Shown one piece after another: positions 58,196 through 64,000 of a DNA stretch of 64,000 nucleotides. Under the pieces are notes generated by a model, which did no database searches, was not told where the DNA came from, and worked only from the letters and a program-made list of their open reading frames with translations. Numbering within the stretch: position 1 is the first letter of the stretch; each line of letters begins with the position of its first letter. Origin of the DNA: Immersiella caudata (taxonomy: Eukaryota; Ascomycota; Sordariomycetes; Sordariales; Lasiosphaeriaceae); NCBI GenBank assembly GCA_030512335.1, contig JAULSU010000002.1, positions 4,278,001 through 4,342,000 of the forward strand, given 5' to 3'. Both the position numbers and the translations under genes were made by a program.

Positions 58196-59057
58196 CTACA
58201 GCTTCCCCCTGCTGTCCATGTTGAACTTCCCATGCTCGCAAGTAGCAAATACCTCTCCCTCTTCCCCCCTCCTCCTCATGGTCCCTCTCAACTGACACAA
58301 TTGCCTCCCTATGGCTACGAGCTCGCAAACGATCTCCACCTCTGCACCTACTTCTGCTGGGCGTAGGTATGTTGTGTTCAAGGTGCGGCTCACCCCTACA
58401 AACTCCCAAAAGCCGGGCTTCGATACCAAGCAGATCACAACGGAGGTGCAGTAATCGAAGAGGGTGGCGATGCACCCGCCGTGCAATGTGTTGACGCGGT
58501 TGGTGTGTTCTTGTTGGACAGTGTAGAGAAAAATGCACCTTGGGGTTGGTGTGAGAGATGTGGATAGGAGGGTGAGGTGGGGCATTAAAGGGTTGGTATA
58601 TTCCTGTGGGCGTTAGTGGAGGTTCCGATGGGTGTTGAACGGGGTGGGTATGGTGGATCGGATTGTGGAGGTTATTTTGAATGACTTTGTGGAGGTTGTT
58701 TGGCTTCATGATGTTATTTTGAGCGATTATTGCGGGATGAGGGGGGAATGGGGAAGCAACTGGGAACAGGGGCTTTTGAACGGGTGGCCTGCGGAATAGG
58801 GGAACCGATGGAGCGAAGGTAGCGGTCGTTGTGGGTGTTCGGGGTTAAGGATTGCAATCTAGGAGTTTGATATATTGAAATGGAGGTGGTATCTGCAGAG
58901 GGCTGTGGGTGTGCATATCCGGATTAGGGGGATCGAGGGCACGCAGACTCACGAGATCGTGTTTGGCGAGGTCTTTGGTTTGGTCGAACATATCACGGGC
59001 GCGGGCCTCGCCGATGGCAAACTCGGAGCCTTCGGTTTGTTTTTTGTTTAACGCCAT
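58196..59057 (-). CDS. hotdog-fold acyl-CoA thioesterase (THEM2/PaaI-like)
   Basis: Two exons, 59057-58953 and 58603-58196, give 170 residues. The intron is 349 nt, GTGAGT..CAG, phase 0, long for this locus; an undetected small exon inside is possible. Conserved thioesterase features: LHGGCIATLFDYCTS with HGG at 76-78 and catalytic-type Asp85, then GFWEFVGVSRTLNTTYLRPA and CEHGKFN. Family knowledge: 4HBT-type enzymes hydrolyse acyl-CoA thioesters. The last tripeptide, GKL, is only a weak PTS1 match, so peroxisomal location is doubtful. It shares a divergent promoter region with the MFS gene. Confidence 0.8.
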
Positions 59058-59775
59058 GTTGTAATTTGATGCGGCTCCCTCTTGTGCGTCAGATGGGCAA
59101 AGTTGCACAGCAGATTCCAGTGGAATGATAATGACGGAATACAAGTTGAAGCTCGTTGAACGGGGATTGGCTTGTGCTCTTGGATTTATTGGAATTGGGG
59201 AGCCGCCGAGTGAGGGGCGGCTCTCTGCCGAGGCAGTGCCGTTGAAACACGCTTCTGGAAGGCGTTTTCCAGGTGCCGGTCTCAGGGTCTTGTCTTATCC
59301 TTGACACCGCCCCCAATCCCCGCGATTTGCGGGAGCTCCACACCGTATTCTGTTCTTCTGAACCCCACGGACGCCGGGACGTCCCGCACGCGTCTTCACC
59401 GCGACCAGCGGAGAAGGCGACAGGGGTGAGCTGCGGATGCGCGGCGGATGCGATCCCTGGACATCGGATCGGGCCTGATACAGATCACCTCTGACCCCAT
59501 GACCCCCTCTAGGTTGCCGGGTGGGTGCTTGTCGGGTGCGAGCGCGGTGAGTGCAGCTGCGGGCAGGTGGTTACCCGAATGTGATTTCGTCGCTTGGAGA
59601 CACGGCGGCATGGTATTTAAGGCAAGGTTCTCCTTCAGCGAGTGCTTGCTACGGGGACCTTTTGCTGCTCACGGGTCAGTCGGATCTGTGAAAAATATAT
59701 CGGTAGACTGGATGACTCGATTTCAGGTCTCTGTCCAGGTTTAGATCTCCAGGAACTTGTCAACAAACCCGACCA
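59058..59775. other. divergent promoter region, thioesterase and MFS genes
   Basis: About 720 nt between two divergent starts. A TATTTAA element at 59614-59620 lies about 155 nt upstream of the MFS ATG and could be its TATA box. Otherwise no clear sites and no gene. Confidence 0.45.
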
Positions 59776-61950
59776 ATGGCATCCCCATCGACGAATGCAC
59801 CGCTTTCAATCCCCAGCGGTCGCCGGTCTCGGCGCCGGGACGGTGAAGCTATCGACGACGATGTTGTCGACAGCGACTGCACGAGTGAGGGCGAGGCCAT
59901 TGACGCCAATGAGTTCGACCTGATGCTCTCGCGCTCTCTGCCAACAGCGGTGCCCATCTTGGAGCCGGAGTCGTTCGAGCACAGCATGCTGCGCAACACG
60001 CTCCGACGTACCAGCCGCAACCGCAGCCACAATGGCCGGCGTCAGAGCAGTCGGGGAGGCTCGGTCGCCAGTCGCCGTGCACCAAGACGCCCGTCTTTGA
60101 TGAAGGAGGATCCAGCACCCTCCAGTGAAGAGACACCTCTGCTTCCAACGTCGTCATCAGCAACGTCGACCGTGTCTAGCTATGCCCCCCTCGACACACC
60201 TTATCTCAGCGGTGTTAGCCCGGCGCGCTTCTGGGCAATCTTTCTGAGCTGTGTAATGGCTTTCTTCGTGGCTTGTTTCGACTCGACAATTATGGCGTCG
60301 TCGCATCCGGTTATTACTTCTTACTTTGGCAGCAGCAATAGCGCCTCCTGGCTGTCGACATCTTTCTTACTTACGTCAACCGCCTTCCAACCGCTACTAG
60401 GCGGCCTCTCGGATGCGGTCGGCCGCAAAGTTCCATATCTGGTCACCTTATCCATCTTTTTCGTTGCTACCCTGTGGTGCGCACTTGCCGGGAGCATGAC
60501 AAGCTTCATTCTGGCTCGTGCCTTGTGCGGTTTGGGCGCCGGTGGTATGATGGCCTTGAGTTCAATCATAATCAGTGATCTTGTGCCGATCGAGTGAGTT
60601 CCAAGCACTAAACCGCGTGCATCCCTGAGTTTAACAGGGAGAGATAGGATCCGCGGCCCGTTCCAGTCGTACATGAACATTACCTACGGCGCTGGTGCTA
60701 TGCTCGGGGCTGCCCTTGGCGGAGTGATGGCTGATTATCTTGGATGGCGCTGGGAGTTCGGCGTCCAACTTCCGCTAATCCTCGCGTCTGTTGTCATGGC
60801 TGGCATCACAATTCCCAGCGACTTGGGGCTCTACGGCAAGGAACACCAGGGCGCTTGGGAGTCTATGAAGAAGTTTGACTATACAGGATCTTTCTTGATG
60901 TCCACATCCATCACGTTTCTCATCCTCGGGTTGGTGAGTCGTCTTGCCCTACGCGTAGCATTACCTTGACATCAAAACTAATCGTTCCCTTAAAAACTAG
61001 ACTCTCGGAGGGAACATCTTGGCCTGTAAGATAAGCTACCCCTATCTTTCACAGTCCTCTGACATTTTGGAGGGACACATCCCTTCGTTCTCACCTCTCT
61101 GGCCATCTTCTCCGTTTTCTTCCCTCTCTTCCTGTACGTCGAAAGCCATGCCATCAAGCCCATCATGCCGATCCACCTGGTCGGCCACTCTCCGCACATG
61201 AACCTCATCTTCTCCAACCATATCGCCTCTTTCTTAGCCAACGCCACGCTCTTCAACGTGTAAGTGTCGCTTTCTCATCCCACCTCAACTCGGTTCTCGT
61301 CTCTAAACGCTTTCAGCCCACTGTTCTTCCAAGCCGTCCTCCTCACTACCGCAACAACCTCTGGCCTCCGCCTGATTACCTGCTCCCTTGTGACCTCTAT
61401 GACAGGAACTGCCACCGGCTTTCTCATCTCCCGCACGCGACGTCTCAAGTTCCCCCTCGTCATCGGCTCTACCCTCGTCATGTTCGGTATGCTCTCCCTA
61501 GCCTCCATGCAACGCGGCTGGCCCACATTATTCTACGTCCTCTGTCTAGCGCTTCCATCTGCTGGGCAAGGTTTCCAATTTCCAGGCACCTTTATGGCTA
61601 TTCTCGCCGTGGCAGATCAGTCCTCGCAAGCCGTGGTCACAAGCACCTTGATTCTCTGGCGCAGCGTAGGTAGCGTTTTAGGTGTAGCATGTAGCTCACT
61701 AGTGGTACAAAACGCACTGTGGTATTATCTAGAGAAGTTCGTAAAGGGGCCAGAGAAAGATGCCGTCATTGAGCGGGTGAGACAGTCAGTCGAGGCGATC
61801 CGGGGGCTGGAGGGGGCCTATCAGGAGCAAGTGGTACAGAGCTACGAATCGGCAATTCGCCTGACGTTTCTGTGCTGTGCGGTGTTGGGTGTGATAAGTG
61901 TCTGCTTTGTGGTTCCGGTTAGATTGCCTAGGTTGGGGGAGAGAAAGTGA
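59776..61950 (+). CDS. MFS transporter, likely vacuolar (VBA/Fnx1-like)
   Basis: Exons 59776-60593, 60648-60933, 61001-61025 (25 nt), 61073-61259 and 61317-61950 give 649 residues. The first 150 or so residues are a hydrophilic cytosolic tail rich in Arg, Ser and Asp, with an acidic dileucine motif EETPLL (118-123), a vacuolar sorting signal in fungi. Transmembrane segments follow, with the MFS loop LSDAVGRKVPYL between TM2 and TM3, and ARALCGLGAGG in TM4. The 14-TM drug:H+ antiporter family includes vacuolar basic amino-acid transporters Vba1-3 and Fnx1, which inspires the call; the substrate is not shown by sequence. Intron 1 uses the TAG at 60645-60647, because the nearer CAG would cause a stop. 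Confidence 0.86.
61001..61025 (+). other. 25-nt exon in the MFS transporter
   Basis: It encodes TLGGNILA plus one base of a Trp codon. It is flanked by CTAG (60997-61000) and GTAAGA (61026). The following intron is only 47 nt. The acceptor at 61072 (GAG) is chosen because the upstream CAG at 61052-61054 leads to a stop. Confidence 0.75.
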
Positions 61951-62352
61951 GGGGGCTCTGTGGATAAAAACGGGATAGAGCTAGGTGCGAAAGGGGTTTA
62001 TTTGGGGTAATAGGGGCAAAACCTAGGAACAGTGATGATGTTGGAACAAACGTAATACAATTGTTCAGAATTTATGATCCAATCAATGATGCAAGGGCAA
62101 TGCTCATCGATGCCTATGCGTACCGTTCCGCCCGTCGCGCCAATCTACAGCGTCTCGTACACTCCGACCCAAATGGCTGAATACACAGAGTAGGATGCCC
62201 GCCTTCCCCATCAGAACCAGCAGGCGGAACACCCTTCTCCCTCTGCTGGATCGCAGGTATTCCAGCACGAGCCCTATGAACTGGGCTTGTCTCCCTGTGA
62301 ATAACTCCCGATGCAAGTACAACTGAACGAGGATTTCCCTCTAGGTCCAAAT
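61951..62352. other. convergent intergenic region, MFS and CEF1 3' ends
   Basis: About 400 nt between two converging 3' ends. AT-rich near 61970-62080. No gene supported. Confidence 0.6.
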
Positions 62353-64000
62353 CTAATGGTACCCGTTCATCCCCCTCGCGCTCGCAACCAACTCGTCTAG
62401 CTCGGCCTTGTTTCGCCTATACATCTCCTGCGCCTCACGCTCGCGCGTGCTGACGAACACAACTTCTGCACGCAGCGACGCCAGTCGTCTCTGGATGGCT
62501 GCCTCTTCTGAGGTCTGCAAGACCTTGAAGCCGCTCAAAGCGTTGCGTGCCTTCTCCAGCGCCTCATGCGCCTCGCGGATTTTCTTGCGAAGCATCTCGG
62601 CGCGGTTATTGTACCCGCCCAGGTGAAGCTTTAGCTTCTTCTCGAGTTTGTTACCCTTTTCGGCGGACTCGATTAGGGATTTTATTGTTTGCTATGGGCG
62701 GTGTTAGCTGTGGCAAAATAGAAGGCAGAGGATTGAGAGAAAACACACCTCGAGAGCTGACTGCATAGTTGATACTTGATCTTCCTCGTCGTCATCGTCG
62801 TAGCAGCCAAGGCCGAGCAGGAGAGAGTTGTTGCTCTTTTCCCATACGGCTTGGACTTCGTCCGGCTTGGGTTGGTCCTTGACTTCCATCAGGATCTGCA
62901 GCCGTGCTGCCAAGAGGACTTCATCATCGATCCGTGGCAAGTCGATGACCTTGGTCTTTGGTGGAGCCCCTGGGAGGGGGTACCTCGTCGCGTCGTGGGC
63001 TATCAGAAGCGCAGACTCGCACGCGATGAGGGCCTCTGCCGCATCTTGGACCTCCGCTGACGCTCGTAGCAGAGCCTCGTAATCGACATATATCGGCCGT
63101 GGAAGATCCTTCTGCATAACCTGTGTCCTTCGCTTGCGTTCGAGAAGCTCCCGAGCCTCACGAATCTCGCGTTCCCGACGATCCCGCTCTGCGGCATCCT
63201 CTTCCAATTGCTCAGCAGTTTTCGGCTCTTGTTGGTCTTCTGGAAGCTCGAGCTCCCAGTCTGTATCCTTTGGCTTCGGCAGCGCAGAGAGTCCTTGTTT
63301 CAGTTGGTGGCGGATAGATAGCTCACGCATCCTGGTGTCGTTAGGGGTCCCGCCAACCACAGACATATCGTTGTCGGCGGCGTTTAACGCGAAGCTATCT
63401 CGTGGCGTACGCATGGGGGTCTGGCCAACGCGAAGTGGGGTTGCACCGACGCCGTTGACACCAGACCGCAGAGGTGTAGCCAAAGGATTTGGCGTAGCAA
63501 CGACCTGTTTTCGTGGAGCAACAGAGTCGAAGCCAGTAGAACCAGCCCCCTGGTGAAGAGGTGTGTTATCGCCGCCGAGGAGTGATGACTGTGTCTCTGT
63601 AAGGGCGCGGATGTTGCGGATCTCGTTGGCAATGTGGTCCTCCTGCGCCGGAGCCATGGGTGTTCGGATGGGCACGCTGGTATTGAGTGACGAGTAGTCG
63701 CTGATCAAACCGCGAGTAGCGTCGTTCTCACTCTCGCGAGCCAGCATATTCGCTCGCTCGCCAATCATTCCCATCTTCACGATCTCCTCCAACTCGCCCT
63801 CGCTGACCTGTGGTGAGGGTAGTACCAGCGCCCTCCGCTTACTGCTCTGCTCAGCCTCACGGATCTTCTGCATCTGACCGGCCTTTATGGCGGCTTGCAT
63901 CGATGCTGACGGTGCGTCCTTGTCTCCTTTTCTCCTCTTCCGGTCGGCATCTTCGTCGCCCTCTCCTTTCCGCTTCCCACCGATCTGGGCCTTCTTTGGG
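62353..64000 (-). CDS. CEF1: pre-mRNA splicing factor CEF1/CDC5, N-terminally truncated by window edge
   Basis: Open to the window edge. Visible exons 64000-62749 and 62691-62353 supply the C-terminal 529 residues. The 57-nt intron is GTGTGT..TAG with branch GCTAAC. Recognisable CDC5/Cef1 features: basic KRRKGDKDAP stretch, RRALVLPSPQVSEGELEEI, ATRGLISDYS, NTPLHQGAGSTGF, TPLRSGVNG, NDMSVVGGTPNDTRMRE, then a Glu/Arg-rich coiled coil and a second helical region. The paired Myb repeats of the family should lie just beyond the edge on the plus side. Family knowledge: Cef1/Cdc5 is the core subunit of the Prp19 (NineTeen) complex, needed for spliceosome activation. Very confident. Confidence 0.94.

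Noticed and set aside
60638..60647. Alternative CAG acceptor at 60635-60637 for MFS intron 1
   Set aside because: It puts a TAG stop in frame after two codons; the downstream TAG acceptor keeps the frame.
29810..62030. Repeated CCTAGG palindromes in intergenic DNA
   Set aside because: About ten occurrences in 64 kb is close to random expectation at this base composition.

Overview
The window is nuclear DNA of a filamentous ascomycete, most likely a Sordariomycete and possibly a member of the Sordariales. This is inferred from gene content, compact protein-coding genes, and short introns (mostly 47-145 nt) with GT..CTRAY..YAG signals. Support also comes from large Pezizomycotina-type regulators with long, CT-rich intergenic leaders. 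I found no operons, phage, plasmid, CRISPR, rRNA or convincing tRNA genes.

Layout. 1-7284 (+): 3' part of a Furry/Tao3/Mor2 morphogenesis scaffold. 7784-11364 (+): ribosome-biogenesis factor URB1/Npa1. 12212-14899 (+): disordered protein with an N-terminal eIF4E-binding motif (4E-T-like). 16055-18411 (-): mismatch-repair protein MLH1. 19685-20408 (+): small disordered protein of unknown function. 20.4-23.8 kb: no well-supported gene. 23839-26482 (-): Zn2Cys6 regulator with a PAS-like region, whose zinc cluster is assembled through an 8-nt microexon. 26.5-39.2 kb: a gene-poor stretch of about 12.7 kb. 39236-42330 (-): peroxisomal Lon protease with a C-terminal SRL signal. 43164-44941 (-): mitochondrial DnaJ/Mdj1. 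45489-46132 (-): Sin3-complex subunit SAP30. 46.1-51.3 kb: a second gene-poor stretch. 51338-54578 (+): C2H2 regulator with a fungal-specific transcription factor domain. 55924-58117 (+): ten-exon F-box protein with one GC-AG intron. 58196-59057 (-): hotdog thioesterase. 59776-61950 (+): MFS transporter, probably vacuolar, with a 25-nt exon. 62353-64000 (-): C-terminal part of spliceosome factor CEF1/CDC5; its Myb end lies outside.

Most genes are conserved housekeeping or regulatory genes and do not form one pathway. Some themes recur: RNA and translation (URB1, 4E-T-like, CEF1), genome and chromatin (MLH1, SAP30), protein quality control (Lon, Mdj1, F-box protein), and transcription regulators next to long noncoding stretches. 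I see no obvious new multi-gene system. The most notable signals are gene-structure features: the 8-nt microexon, the 25-nt exon, the GC-AG intron, start-proximal uORFs, and the two large gene-poor intervals beside regulators. All splice junctions were derived by hand from reading frame, splice signals and family conservation, not from transcripts.
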